A stretch of DNA of 64,000 bases from Pengzhenrongella sicca (GTDB lineage: Bacteria > Actinomycetota > Actinomycetes > Actinomycetales > Cellulomonadaceae), in contig NZ_CP071868.1 of NCBI RefSeq assembly GCF_017569225.1, positions 2,790,001-2,854,000 of the forward strand, given 5' to 3'. Positions 50,780 to 64,000 of this stretch are shown here, one piece after another. The notes under the pieces were generated by a model, which saw nothing but the letters and a program-made list of their open reading frames with translations, had not been told where the DNA came from and ran no database searches. Position 1 is the stretch's first letter, and every line of letters starts with the position of its first letter. Made by a program: the position numbers and the translations under genes.

Positions 50780-51475
50780 CTACGCCACGACCAGCTGCGT
50801 CGATTCGGGGTCGATGCCCAGCCACCAGGTGGAGTCCGCGGCCCAGGCCCGGCGCTCCACGAAGCCCAGCCACTGCGCCGCGGCGCGTTCGGGCACGGTG
50901 TCGGCGAGCACGACGATCGGACCGGGGGCCTCGGCGGCGTGCGCGCGCGCCCAGCGCAGCGCGGCGGACAGCAGAGCCGGGTCGCCTTCCTCGTTCAGGG
51001 CGGCCTTGGATATCTCGGCCAGTGCCCATCCCGGGGCGACGGCGCGCAGCTCGCCGAGCAGGTCGCCCACCATCGCGGCGGCCGGCCCGGCCGGCGGGCC
51101 CGCGAGCGCGTCCCGCTCCGGCACCGCCCCGGGGGCGCCGAGCAGCGAGAGCTGGGGCACCCCGTGCCGGTGCGCCGGCTGCTCGCGCGTCAGCTTGTGG
51201 GCCGGCACCGCGGCGACGGCGCGGGCGATGGTGCCGTCAGGCCCGTTCTGCACCCACAGCGAGCCGTGCTCGAACGCGAGGTGGGTCAGCACTAGGCGGG
51301 TGGCGCGCGCGAGCATCTCGGGCTCGATGTCCTGGGGCGCCGGACCCTCCTGGGTGATCCGGGCGATCGCGGGGATGTCCGCGAGGCCGGCCTGCCGGAT
51401 GGAGGCGCGCTCGGACAGGACAGTGACGTCGTCGTCGGCGCCAGCGCCGGGACGAGCGAAGATCGAGGTGGACAT
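50780..51475 (-). CDS. GNAT-like acetyltransferase domain protein
   Basis: 231 aa from the ATG at 51475 (an ATG-independent extension to 51517 is possible but lacks support). The N-terminal part reads like a GNAT start (ASIRQAGLADIPAIARI near residue 24) and the last ~60 residues (IVVLADTVPERAAAQWLGFVERRAW) like the GNAT C-terminal strand-helix. The central acetyl-CoA loop (R/Q-x-x-G-x-G/A) is not clear. So the fold is likely but activity is doubtful. It lies 13 nt downstream-strand of nothing related: the neighbour kinase is on the same strand and starts 14 nt further left. Function unknown. Confidence 0.6.
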   Translation of the reverse strand: MSTSIFARPGAGADDDVTVLSERASIRQAGLADIPAIARITQEGPAPQDIEPEMLARATRLVLTHLAFEHGSLWVQNGPDGTIARAVAAVPAHKLTREQPAHRHGVPQLSLLGAPGAVPERDALAGPPAGPAAAMVGDLLGELRAVAPGWALAEISKAALNEEGDPALLSAALRWARAHAAEAPGPIVVLADTVPERAAAQWLGFVERRAWAADSTWWLGIDPESTQLVVA

Positions 51476-51644
51476 GCCCCTACTCTCTCCCGCGCCTGGG
51501 TGAAAGTCATCGTCCACACGCGGTGGCGACCTACCGCGGGCACGGTATGCCCCACCCGGCCCGGAAGGCTCGACGACTGCGTATCTGGCCGCGGCCGCGG
51601 CGCACCTTCCGTGATCACCCAGCGTCGGGCGTCAGGAGCCAGCC

Positions 51645-53201
51645 ATGAGCTACGAGGGCAACGGCCGGCTTCCGGTCATCTACGTGCGCGGCTTCGCCGG
51701 CAACGCGGGGGGCATCAACTCCGCCGTGGATGACCCGTTCTACGGGTTCAACGAGGGTTCGGTCCAGGTCCGCGTGGACGGCGCCAACCGGCCCGCCTTC
51801 CACCAGTTCGAGAGCCCGCTGCTGCGCCTGATGATCGACGAGGGCTACGAGCTCCTGGTGCACGGCGACCAGGCCGCCTACCTGCGCGCGCAGGAGACGG
51901 GTACGGTGCCCGCCGCGACGCTGTGGGTGCACCGGTTCTACGACGAGTTCGCGTCGATCCTGACGAAGGACCCGGGCACCTTCTCCATCGAGAGGGCCGC
52001 GACGAGCCTGCTCGACCTGGTCCAGCTCGTGCGGGCCAAGACGGGCGCGCCGCGTGTGTTCCTGGTCGCCCACTCGATGGGCGGGCTCATCGTCCGGTCC
52101 CTGCTGCAGCGCGTGCTCCCGGACGATCCGGAGCTCGGGGGACGGCTCGACGCGGGCACCGCGCTGGTCGACCGCGTGTTCACCTACGCCTCCCCGCACG
52201 GCGGCATCGAGTTCGTCGGCTTCGGCCTGCTCGAACGCATCCGGGACCTCACCGGCATCTTCGGGGCCGACATCTTTGGGCCCGACCGCATGCACGAGTA
52301 CCTCACCCCGACGCGGGTCGAAGGCGCCCCGCCGCGCAAGGACTTCGTCGGGACCCAGCTGCCCGCGGGCGGCTTCCCGCTGGACCGGTTCTTCTGCCTC
52401 GTCGGCACGAACGCGCAGGACTACACCACGGCCCTGGGGCTGTCGACGCAGGCCGTCGGCACGCGCAGCGACGGCCTCGTTCGGGTCGAGAACGCCTACC
52501 TCGAGGGCGCGCCGCGCTCGCTCGTGCACCGCAGCCACAGCGGCCGGTACGGCATCGTGAACTCGGAGGAGGGCTACCAGAACCTGCGCCGCTTCCTGTT
52601 TGGCGACCTGGCGATCACCGCGAACCTCGTGAACCTCCGCCTGCCGGGCAACGACTCGGACGACACGGCGTGGCAGCTCGAGACCGCCCTGTCGATCCGC
52701 GGGCTGCCGGTGGTGCTGCACGAGCAGAGCGCGGCCCACCTGTGCCCGATCCAGATCGAACGCCGCGGCGCACAGGACGCGACGGACACGCCCGTGCCGC
52801 TGGTCACGACGTTCCTGTCCGCGTCCGCGACCCGCCCCACGTCCACGATGCGGCACGTGCTGCGACTGAAGCTCATCTCGCTGCGCGAGCGCGGCGGCCT
52901 GCTGTCGTTCCTCGATCACCTCGAGCAGACCGCCGACTGGCTGGACACGCTCGTCGTCGACATCGGCGCCGACGCCGACGGGCGGTTCGCCACCTGGGCG
53001 ACCTGGAACTCGACGATCCCCGGCGCCATCCGCGACTGGGACCCGGTGGGCACCGAACCGCTGCACGACCAGGACGACCAGCCGGGCCGCTGGCGCGTGC
53101 TCGTGCCGGTCCCGCCGGGCGCGCGGGAGCTGCTCGGCGCCGACGCCGCCGTCGAGATCGTGGTGGCGGCCCGCCACACGCTCGACCTGTCGCCCCTGTA
53201 G
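51645..53201 (+). CDS. Alpha/beta-hydrolase with lipase/PGAP1-like fold
   Basis: 518 aa, ATG at 51645. The N-terminus begins with the oxyanion-strand pattern LPVIYVRGFAGNAGG. The nucleophile elbow is VAHSMGG with S144. The segment FTYASPHGGIEF, near residue 182, is typical of lipases and PGAP1-type esterases. The catalytic Asp and His should lie in FCLVGTNAQDY (near 250) and LVHRSHSGRYGIV (near 293). There is no signal peptide. The last ~200 residues form an extra beta-rich domain that I do not recognise. The enzyme probably cleaves an ester of a lipid or large substrate in the cytosol. A small membrane-protein gene follows. Confidence 0.8.
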   Translation: MSYEGNGRLPVIYVRGFAGNAGGINSAVDDPFYGFNEGSVQVRVDGANRPAFHQFESPLLRLMIDEGYELLVHGDQAAYLRAQETGTVPAATLWVHRFYDEFASILTKDPGTFSIERAATSLLDLVQLVRAKTGAPRVFLVAHSMGGLIVRSLLQRVLPDDPELGGRLDAGTALVDRVFTYASPHGGIEFVGFGLLERIRDLTGIFGADIFGPDRMHEYLTPTRVEGAPPRKDFVGTQLPAGGFPLDRFFCLVGTNAQDYTTALGLSTQAVGTRSDGLVRVENAYLEGAPRSLVHRSHSGRYGIVNSEEGYQNLRRFLFGDLAITANLVNLRLPGNDSDDTAWQLETALSIRGLPVVLHEQSAAHLCPIQIERRGAQDATDTPVPLVTTFLSASATRPTSTMRHVLRLKLISLRERGGLLSFLDHLEQTADWLDTLVVDIGADADGRFATWATWNSTIPGAIRDWDPVGTEPLHDQDDQPGRWRVLVPVPPGARELLGADAAVEIVVAARHTLDLSPL

Positions 53202-53271
53202 CCGGCTGTCCCTACGCTGGGGCCACGCCGACGCGCACCCTCGCGCCCGGCCGGCACCCAGGAGCGGCCCG

Positions 53272-53505
53272 ATGACCTACCCGGACGAGCAGTACCCCGC
53301 CCGCGAGCTGACCCCCGAGTACAGCGCTCCGGCGGGCGCGCTCGGCGTCGTGATATTCGTCATCTGCCTTGCGCTGTTCGTCGGCGGCTTCTATCTCATG
53401 GCGGTCTCGTTCGACTCCGACTCGGCCCTGCTGTTCGTCGGCGGGCTCGTCGCGTCGAGCCTCGCCTTCCTCATCCCGCTGGAGCTGCTGCCCCGGCTCG
53501 ACTGA
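53272..53505 (+). CDS. Small two-helix membrane protein
   Basis: 77 aa, ATG at 53272 with GGAG about 9 nt upstream. A polar N-terminus of ~22 residues is followed by two hydrophobic helices (ALGVVIFVICLALFVGGFYL and ALLFVGGLVASSLAFLIPLE). No known motif. It lies 70 nt after the hydrolase on the same strand and may share its transcript. The codon usage is normal for the window, which supports translation. Confidence 0.65.
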   Translation: MTYPDEQYPARELTPEYSAPAGALGVVIFVICLALFVGGFYLMAVSFDSDSALLFVGGLVASSLAFLIPLELLPRLD

Positions 53506-53533
53506 CTGTCCGCTGGCGGGAGCCGCGCTGACC

Positions 53534-53657
53534 GGCGAGTGTGGGCGATCTGCTCTGCGGCCGGCCGGTGTGGGCGATCTGCTGGTCAACGCCCTCATGA
53601 GGGGACCGTTTGCCCACCCGCGCGCCGCACAGAGCCGAAGGCCCACACTCGAGCCGG
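53534..53657. repeat. Palindromic intergenic repeat, copy 1 (homolog of the element at 57147)
   Basis: About 124 nt between two convergent genes. Its ends CGAGTGTGGGC (53536-53546) and GCCCACACTCG (53641-53651) are perfect inverted repeats. Inside, GTGTGGGCGATCTGCT occurs a second time from 53568 and faces TGCCCAC. The same blocks, in the same order, form the element at 57147-57269. Confidence 0.85.
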
Positions 53658-53660
53658 TGC

Positions 53661-53701
53661 GGCTAGCTTTCGCGACGTGACCCACGCCGCGAAAGCTAGC
53701 C
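53661..53701. terminator. Bidirectional hairpin terminator at the serine hydrolase stop
   Basis: GGCTAGCTTTCGCG (53661-53674) and CGCGAAAGCTAGCC (53688-53701) form a perfect 14-bp stem with a 13-nt loop. It includes the TAG stop of the convergent serine hydrolase gene and stands right after the palindromic repeat. Confidence 0.75.
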
Positions 53702-54511
53702 CCGGACCTCGGCCAGGACGGCGTCTGTGTACTCGGGCCAGGCGCGGGCGGCCCAGGAACCGAAGTCGCGGTCGGTGAGCACGACGCACGCGACGCCGGC
53801 GTCGGGGTCGACCCACAGGAACGTCCCGGACTGGCCGAAGTGCCCGAACGTTCGGGCCGACGACGTCGCGCCCGTCCAGTGCGGCCGTTTGTCGGCGCGG
53901 AGCTCGAGGCCGAGCCCCCAGTCGTTCGGGCTCTGCCGCCCGAACCCGGGCAGCACGCCGTCCAGGCCGGCGAACGCGACGCTCGTCGCGCTCGCGAGCG
54001 TGCTCGGGTCGAGCAGCACCGGCCGCTGCAGCTCCCCGGCGAACTTCGCCAGGTCGGCGACCGTCGAGGTCGCGCCCGCCGCCGGCGAGCCGTCGACGGC
54101 GGTCGCGGTCATCCCGAGCGGCGCGAGCACGCCCTCGCGCACGTACTCCGGGAACGGGATCCCGGACCGGGCCGCGACCGTCTCGCCGAGCACCTCGAAG
54201 CCGGCGTTGGAGTAGATCCGCCGCGCCCCCGGCGCCGCCCGCACGGTCCGCGCGGCGAAGTCGAGACCCGACGCGTGCGCGAGCAGGTGCCGCACGGTCG
54301 ACCCCGGGGGTCCTGCGGCGTCGTCGAGCGCGAGAACACCCTCCTCGACCGCGACGAGCGTCGCGTAGGCGGTGAGCAGCTTGGTCACCGACGCGAGCGG
54401 ATACGGCCGATCGAGGTCGCCGTGCGCGCCGAGGCGGTCCCCCGCCGCACCGATCACCGCCGTCGCGGCGTGGGGAACGGCCCATCCCTCGACCCCGCGC
54501 ACGCTCAGCAT
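53696..54511 (-). CDS. Serine hydrolase, beta-lactamase/D-Ala-D-Ala carboxypeptidase class C fold
   Basis: 271 aa from the ATG at 54511. The catalytic SxxK is S41-V-T-K44 and the YxN motif is Y100-S-N102. The third motif region is HFGQSGTFLWVDPD near residue 215. At 271 aa it is shorter than class C beta-lactamases (~380) and resembles the actinobacterial EstB-like esterase group. No secretion signal is visible at the chosen start, so it may act inside the cell. Upstream in-frame starts would not add one either. Substrate unknown. Confidence 0.85.
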   Translation of the reverse strand: MLSVRGVEGWAVPHAATAVIGAAGDRLGAHGDLDRPYPLASVTKLLTAYATLVAVEEGVLALDDAAGPPGSTVRHLLAHASGLDFAARTVRAAPGARRIYSNAGFEVLGETVAARSGIPFPEYVREGVLAPLGMTATAVDGSPAAGATSTVADLAKFAGELQRPVLLDPSTLASATSVAFAGLDGVLPGFGRQSPNDWGLGLELRADKRPHWTGATSSARTFGHFGQSGTFLWVDPDAGVACVVLTDRDFGSWAARAWPEYTDAVLAEVRG

Positions 54512-54627
54512 GCCGGGAACCCTAACGCGGTCACCGTGGGCCTCATGTCGCGGCGCCGGGTGCCGATGTACACAGCGGGAGCGCCTCAGCGTCCCTGTCT
54601 CGATCCGAGCAGTTGGAGAAGCACGTC

Positions 54628-54927
54628 GTGAGCACGCAGGTCGTCGGTTTCGTCGCATCGTTGGTTTCACTCGTGCTGTGGTGGCCGCAGACCGCCACAG
54701 TCTGGAAGTTCCGCCACAGCCCCGGTGAGCTGGCCGGGATCTCGCGGGTCGGGCAGGTCTTGCTCATCGCGAGCGGCCTGATCTGGACGACGTACGCGAT
54801 GCTGACCGATTCGATCTGGCTCGCAGTGTCCGTCTCGACGAACATCCCGCTCGGCCTGCTGACCCTCGCCATCCTGTCCCGCGCCCAGTGGATCGCCTGT
54901 CCGGCCGAGACCCCCGCGATGGTCTAG
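54628..54927 (+). CDS. Small PQ-loop (SemiSWEET-like) membrane protein
   Basis: 99 aa from the GTG at 54628, which has GGAGAAG about 6 nt upstream; a TTG at 54613 is an alternative. Three hydrophobic helices. The first ends in the PQ motif of the MtN3/PQ-loop family ([16 protein letters not shown] near residues 16-31). A three-helix unit is half of a SWEET and would work as a homodimer. SemiSWEETs move sugars across the membrane, but the PQ-loop family also holds other transporters, so sugar transport is only a guess. Confidence 0.75.
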   Translation: MSTQVVGFVASLVSLVLWWPQTATVWKFRHSPGELAGISRVGQVLLIASGLIWTTYAMLTDSIWLAVSVSTNIPLGLLTLAILSRAQWIACPAETPAMV

Positions 54928-55031
54928 GCCCTGAGCCCCGCTCGGGCTGCACACCGCTGGCGGTTCTGCCAACCTTGACCCGCTGCAGAACGGCACGACC
55001 TGTCCAGAACCCGACGGAACGAGGGGTGGCC

Positions 55032-57110
<2,079 letters not shown>

Positions 57111-57146
57111 TCGCTGCGAGACGAGCCGATCGCTGCGAGCGGGCGC

Positions 57147-57269
57147 GCCGAGTGTGGGCGATCTGCTCTCCGGCCCGCGAGTGTGGAAGATCTGCTGGTC
57201 ACGAGGCCTGCAGGGGACCGATTGCTCACACTCGCACCGCGGGGAGCCGAACGCCCACACTCGCGCCGG
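57147..57269. repeat. Palindromic intergenic repeat, copy 2 (homolog of the element at 53534)
   Basis: Ends CGAGTGTGGGCG (57149-57160) and CGCCCACACTCG (57252-57263) are perfect inverted repeats. A nested pair, CGAGTGTG (57178-57185) and CACACTCG (57227-57234), forms a second stem. Shared blocks with copy 1 include GATCTGCTCT, GATCTGCTGGTCA and AGGGGACCG. It lies between two convergent genes and nearly fills the 197-nt gap. Confidence 0.85.
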
Positions 57270-57307
57270 GGTGACCCGCCCCGACCGACCGGGCCGGGTC
57301 AGTCGGG

Positions 57308-57709
57308 CTACAGGCCAGCCGCGCGGCAGGTGGCGCAGGTGCCGAACAGCTCCATGGTGTGCTCGATCGCGGTAAAACCGTGCGCCGCGCCGACCTTGGT
57401 CGCCCACGCCTCGACGCTCGGGCCGTCGATCTCGACCGCCGTCCCGCACGAGCGGCAGACGAGGTGATGGTGGTGCGCCCGCTTGTCGCACCGGCGGTAC
57501 AGCGACTCGCCGTCGCCCGAGCGGAGGACGTCGACGTCGCCGCTCTCGGTGAGCGACTGCATCGCGCGATAGACCGTCGCGAGACCGACCGTGGAGCCCT
57601 TCGCCGCGAGCAGCTCGTGCAGCTGCTGGGCGCTGCGGAACTCCTCGACGTCGTCGAGAAGCTCGATGATCGCGGCACGCTGGCGCGTGTTCCGCTGCTG
57701 CACCACCAC
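57308..57709 (-). CDS. zur: Fur-family regulator, probably the zinc uptake regulator Zur
   Basis: 133 aa from the GTG at 57709, with GAGGAGG 7 nt upstream (GTGs at 57706 and 57703 are alternatives). The winged helix has SAQQLHELLAAKGSTVGLATVYRAMQSL near residues 26-53. Metal ligands include H79-H82, C85, C88 and a C-terminal C125/C128 pair forming the structural zinc site. The text around HHHHLVCRSCG and FGTCATC is that of actinobacterial Zur rather than FurA. It represses zinc uptake genes when zinc is sufficient; none is in the window. It is divergent from glgX, with 156 nt between. Confidence 0.88.
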   Translation of the reverse strand: MVVQQRNTRQRAAIIELLDDVEEFRSAQQLHELLAAKGSTVGLATVYRAMQSLTESGDVDVLRSGDGESLYRRCDKRAHHHHLVCRSCGTAVEIDGPSVEAWATKVGAAHGFTAIEHTMELFGTCATCRAAGL

Positions 57710-57865
57710 GGCCCGACCTCCTCGCCTGACGCGGCCGCCGCACGTCGTCGGCCGTCGCCGGGACATGCTAGCTCGCGGCGCTACGGCGCACGTGACCCGC
57801 GTGGCGTGCGTCACGCAGCGTGGGCGCCGGACGCGCGATGCCCGACCGCCTGGCACCCTGTACCT

Positions 57866-60111
<2,246 letters not shown>

Positions 60112-60115
<4 letters not shown>

Positions 60116-62643
60116 GCGACACGCACGAGGCGGCGGCGGTCGCATCCGACCGGCGTCGCCCCGCGCCGGGCCACGCCGTCCCGGTCTCTACCTACCGGCT
60201 TCAGCTCGGCGAGGACCTGACGCTGGACGACGCCGCCGCGCGGGTGCCGTACCTCGCGGACCTCGGGGTCACGCACCTGTACCTGTCCCCGATCCTGCGG
60301 GCCGCGCCGGGCTCGACCCACGGGTACGACGTCGTCGACCACACCGAGATCGCCCCGACGCTCGGCGGCCGGGCCGCGCTCGACCGGCTCGCCACGGCGG
60401 CGCACGCGCGCGGCCTGGGCATGATCCTCGACATCGTGCCCAACCACATGGCCGTCCCGACGCCCGTGTGGCACAACCGGGCGCTGTGGTCCGTGCTCGC
60501 GCACGGGGCCGAGTCCGAGTACGCGGCCTGGTTCGACGTCGACTGGTCGGCCGGCGAGGGCGCGCTGCTCATGCCCGTGCTGGGCGACCGGATCGGGGCG
60601 GTGCTCGCCGCGGGCGAGCTTGTCCTCGACCGCGCCGTCATCCCCGGGTTCGAGGACGAGGGCGAGGTCGACGTGCTGCGTTACCACGAGCACATGTTCC
60701 CCGTCCGGGCGGAGACCGCCGCGCTGCCGCTCGGCGAGCTCGTCGACCGCCAGCACTACCGGCTTGCCTTTTGGCGGGTCGCCGACGAGGAGCTCAACTA
60801 CCGGCGCTTCTTCGACGTCGGCACGCTCGCGGCGATCCGCGTCGAGGACCCCGACGTCTTCGACGCGACCCACGCCCTGGTGCTCGAGCTGCTCGCGAAC
60901 GGCACGTTCGACGGCCTGCGCATCGACCACCCCGACGGCCTCGCCGACCCCGCCGGCTATCTCGCGCGGCTGTCCGAGGCGACCGGCGGCGCGTGGGTCG
61001 CGGTCGAGAAGATCCTCGCGGGCGACGAGGAGCTTCCCGGCGACTGGGTCACGGTGGGCACGACGGGCTACGAGGGCCTGTGGCGCCTGCAGTCGACGTT
61101 CGTCGACCCGGGCGGCGCGACGACGCTCGGCGCCGTCATGCACCGCCTCACGGGCGACACCCCGGCGGACCTGCCCACGATCGTCATCAGCGCGAAGCGG
61201 GAGATCGTCGACGGCGCCCTGTACGCCGAGGTGCACCGCCTCACCGAGCTCGCGGCCAGCATCTGCCGCGAGGACCTGCGCCTGCGCGACCACACGTGGC
61301 GCGCGCTCCAGGACTGCCTCGTGGAGCTGCTCGTCGCGTTCGACCGGTACCGCGCCTACGTCGTGCCCGGCCAGCCCGTGCACCCGGTCAGCGCGGAGGC
61401 GCTGCTCGCCGCCGCGCAGATCGCCCGCGGCCGGCTCGGTGCGGAACGGTCCGCCACGATCGACGTCGTCGTCGACCTGCTGCTCGGCCGCGAGGCCGGC
61501 AGCGCCGGCCGCACCCGTGGCGCGCGCCGCGACGAGCTGATCGTCCGCTTCCAGCAGACCTGCGGCGCGGTCATGGCCAAGGGCGTCGAGGACACGGCGT
61601 TCTACCGCTGGACGCACGAGGTCGGCCTGTGCGAGGTCGGCGGCGAGCCCGGCCGGTTCTCGTTCCGGCCCGAGGAGCTGCACGCCTGGGCCGCCCAGGC
61701 GCAGCGCCAGACGCCCGTGCAGATGACCACGCTCTCGACGCACGACACCAAGCGCGGCGAGGACACCCGGGCCCGGCTCGGCGTGCTCACCGAGCTCTCG
61801 CTCGAGTGGGCGACGCTGATCGACGCGCTGCGCGCCGCGACGGCCGCCTACCGGACGGCGCTGCTCGACGGGCGCACCGAGAACCTGCTCTGGCAGACCC
61901 TCGCGGGCACCTGGTCCGAGGACGGCCCGATCGAGCCCGAGCGCCTGACCGAATACCTGATCAAGGCCACCCGCGAGGCCAAGACCTCGACCCGGTGGAC
62001 GGCGCCGGACGAGGCGTACGAGACCGCGCTCACGGGGCTCGCGACGCGCGCCCTGGCGGACCCGAACGTCGTCGCGCTCTTCGCCGACTGGGTCACCCGC
62101 ACGCGCGCCGGGGTGCAGGCGGCAACCCTGGGGACCAAGCTCGTGCAGCTCACCCTGCCGGGCGTCGCCGACGTCTACCAGGGCTCCGAGGTGCCTGCCC
62201 TGACGCTCGTGGACCCCGACAACCGGCGCCCGGTCGACCACGAGGACCTGGCTGCGCGCCTGGCCCGCCTCGACGACGGCGCCGCGCCCCGCGACCTCGC
62301 GGACGAGAAGCTGCTCATCACCTCCCGCGCGCTGCGCCTGCGCCGGGACCTGCCCGAGGCCTTCGTCGGGCTCGGGGCGGGCTACTCCCCGCTGCCGACC
62401 TCGACCGGGCACGCCCTGGCCTTCGCGCGCACCGTCGACGGCGCCCCGCAGGTCGTCACGGTCGCGACGCGGCTCGCGATCGGGCTCGACAAGCTGCGCG
62501 GCTGGTCCGGGCACACCATCGCCCTGCCCGAGGGCGACTGGCTGGACGTGCTCTCCGACCGCGTCGTGGTCGGCGGGGTGCAGCCCATCGGGCCGCTGCT
62601 CGAGAAGCTGCCCGTCGCGCTGCTCGTGCGGACGGGGGTCTGA
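60112..62643 (+). CDS. treY: Maltooligosyltrehalose synthase TreY
   Basis: 843 aa, GTG start overlapping the glgX stop. The GH13 barrel starts VSTYRLQLGEDLTLDDAAARVPYLADLGV near residue 25. It carries ILDIVPNHMA near 103, the nucleophile Asp in GLRIDHPDGLADP near 280, the acid Glu in VAVEKILAGDE near 304, and a late GVADVYQGSEVP. The enzyme turns the reducing end of a maltooligosaccharide into a trehalosyl group by intramolecular transglycosylation. Length and order fit the TreY family. One nt separates it from treZ. Confidence 0.95.
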
Positions 62644-62644
62644 C

Positions 62645-64000
62645 GTGTCGGTTCCCACCAGCCCGAGCGTCTGGGCGCCCGCGGCAGGGTCGGTCGACCT
62701 GCTGCTGACCGGCCCCGGCACCGCCGTGCCGCTCGAGCCCGACGGCGCGGGCTGGTGGCGCCTGCCGACCGCCGCGGAGCCCGTCGCGGACGGCGCGGAC
62801 TACGCGTTCGCCGTCGACGGCGGGCCGGCGCGCCCCGACCCGCGCTCCCCCTGGCAGCCGGCCGGCGTGCACGGCCCGAGCCGCGCCGTCGACCCCGGCC
62901 TGTTCGCCTGGACCGACGCGGCGTGGGCGGGCCGCGACGTGCGCGACGCGGTGGTCTACGAGCTCCACGTCGGGACGTTCACCGCCGCCGGCACGCTCGA
63001 CGCCGCCATCGAGCGCCTCGACCACCTCACCGACCTCGGCGTCGAGATGGTCGAGCTCATGCCCCTCGCCGCGTTCGAGGGCACCCGCGGCTGGGGCTAC
63101 GACGGGGTCTGCCTGTACGCGGTGCACGCCCCCTACGGCGGGCCTGCCGCGCTCGCCCGCTTCGTCGACGCCGCGCACTCCCGCGGCCTCGCGGTGTGCC
63201 TCGACGTCGTGTACAACCACCTCGGCCCGACCGGGAACTACCTCGAAGAGTTCGGCCCGTACTTCACCGACACCCACCACACGCCGTGGGGCCGCGCGGT
63301 GAACCTGGACGGCGCGGGCAGCGCCGAGGTACGCCGGTGGATCTGCGACAACGCGCTGCGCTGGCTCGCCGACTTCCACGTCGACGCGCTGCGGCTCGAC
63401 GCCGTGCACGCGCTCGTCGACGACTCCCCGCGACACGTGCTCACGCAGCTCGCGGACGAGGTCGCGGCGCTGGCCGCCGAGGTCGGGCGGCCGCTGTCGC
63501 TCATCGCGGAGTCGGACCAGAACGACCCGCGCACGATCGCCCCGGCGGCCGAGGGTGGCGTCGGGATGACGGCGCAGTGGGCCGACGACGCGCACCACGC
63601 GATCCACGCGCTCGTCACGGGCGAGCGGCAGGGCTACTACTCCGACTTCGGGCCGCCGGCCGTGCTCGCGGCCGCGCTGACGCGCGTGTTCGTGCCCGAC
63701 GGCGGCTGGTCCAGCTTTCGCGGCCAGCCCTGGGGCGCGCGGGTGCCCGCGGGCACCGACGGGCACCGGTTCGTCGTGTTCGGGTCCGACCATGACCAGG
63801 TCGGCAACCGCGCGCTCGGCGATCGGCCGTCGGCGCGGCTCGACCCCGGGGCGCTGGCGATCACCGCCGCACTGGTGCTGACCTCGCCGTACACCCCGAT
63901 GCTCTTCATGGGCGAGGAGTGGGGCGCCCGCACGCCCTGGCTGTACTTCACCGACTTCGCCGACCCCGACCTGGCCGAGGCCGTCCGCACCGGGCGGCGC
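62645..64000 (+). CDS. treZ: Maltooligosyltrehalose trehalohydrolase TreZ (3' end cut by the window)
   Basis: At least 452 codons from the GTG at 62645, open to the window edge. An N-terminal beta domain (~90 residues) precedes the GH13 barrel: VVYELHVGTFTAAGTLDAAI near residue 105, VCLDVVYNHLGPTGNY near 186, the nucleophile Asp in ALRLDAVHALVDD near 252, the acid Glu in LIAESDQNDP near 284, and FGSDHDQVGNR near 379. It releases trehalose from maltooligosyltrehalose made by TreY. The normal length is about 570-600 aa, so roughly a quarter of the gene lies outside. Confidence 0.95.
   Translation, partial: MSVPTSPSVWAPAAGSVDLLLTGPGTAVPLEPDGAGWWRLPTAAEPVADGADYAFAVDGGPARPDPRSPWQPAGVHGPSRAVDPGLFAWTDAAWAGRDVRDAVVYELHVGTFTAAGTLDAAIERLDHLTDLGVEMVELMPLAAFEGTRGWGYDGVCLYAVHAPYGGPAALARFVDAAHSRGLAVCLDVVYNHLGPTGNYLEEFGPYFTDTHHTPWGRAVNLDGAGSAEVRRWICDNALRWLADFHVDALRLDAVHALVDDSPRHVLTQLADEVAALAAEVGRPLSLIAESDQNDPRTIAPAAEGGVGMTAQWADDAHHAIHALVTGERQGYYSDFGPPAVLAAALTRVFVPDGGWSSFRGQPWGARVPAGTDGHRFVVFGSDHDQVGNRALGDRPSARLDPGALAITAALVLTSPYTPMLFMGEEWGARTPWLYFTDFADPDLAEAVRTGRR

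Overview
This window comes from the chromosome of a very high-GC Gram-positive bacterium. The best fit is the actinobacterial order Micrococcales, Cellulomonas or Oerskovia-like. The pointers are near-universal G/C third positions, many GTG starts, a DUF222/HNH protein, a SigG-type ECF factor with a SnoaL tail, a Zur-type Fur regulator, two pyruvate phosphate dikinases and a GlgX-TreY-TreZ block. The placement rests on gene content and composition, not on a marker gene. I see no rRNA, tRNA, CRISPR array, prophage or insertion sequence.

Layout. 1-4951: a GNAT acetyltransferase, then a PLP acyltransferase of the AONS/CqsA type translationally coupled to a membrane GGDEF-EAL protein. 5101-6672: a YidE/AspT-type transporter. 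6919-10328: a MacB-like ABC pair. 10349-14555: a phosphate-flavoured group (CYTH-CHAD protein, lipoprotein, alkaline phosphatase behind a PHO-box-like repeat) and an SRPBCC protein. 14629-17957: fixABCX, an electron-bifurcating ETF complex. 18240-20948: first PPDK. 21090-27667: a sugar import and phosphorylation locus (frcBCAK-like operon, divergent LacI regulator, HAD phosphatase, ribokinase). 27974-30291: a cystine/glutamine-type amino acid ABC importer. 31020-33731: second PPDK. 33938-36361: VOC protein, STAS protein, SigG-like sigma factor, DUF1304 protein. 36624-42401: a DMSO-reductase-type operon (dmsABC, TorD-like chaperone, extra Fe-S/zinc-ribbon protein). 42398-45030: a TerC exporter behind a probable yybP-ykoY manganese riboswitch, and an MFS transporter. 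45114-46736: DUF222/HNH protein. 46870-50766: an ABC exporter pair and a NarL-type two-component system. 50780-54927: GNAT-like protein, lipase-fold hydrolase, small membrane protein, serine hydrolase, PQ-loop protein. 55032-64000: YyaL/DUF255 protein, Zur, and glgX-treY-treZ, with treZ running off the end.

Most operons are tightly packed with 4-nt ATGA/GTGA overlaps (GGDEF-EAL/AONS, fixB/C, fixC/X, permease/ATPase pairs, dmsA/B, torD/Fe-S, glgX/treY), so their products are probably made together. Metabolic themes are reversible pyruvate/PEP conversion with PPi or ATP, low-potential electron supply through FixABCX, DMSO-type anaerobic respiration, sugar uptake, and conversion of glycogen to trehalose.

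The less ordinary content is mostly non-coding or architectural. There is a family of palindromic intergenic elements (two homologous ~124-nt copies at 53534 and 57147, related-looking ones at 40689 and inside the ribokinase start at 26662). There are exact-period tandem repeats of 18, 17, 16 and 9 nt in and around genes. A PHO-box-like site and a manganese riboswitch are visible. Third-position G-to-C usage switches along dmsB-dmsC and along the DUF222 gene. No single large unknown system stands out. The AONS/c-di-GMP pair and the repeated hairpin elements are the best leads.
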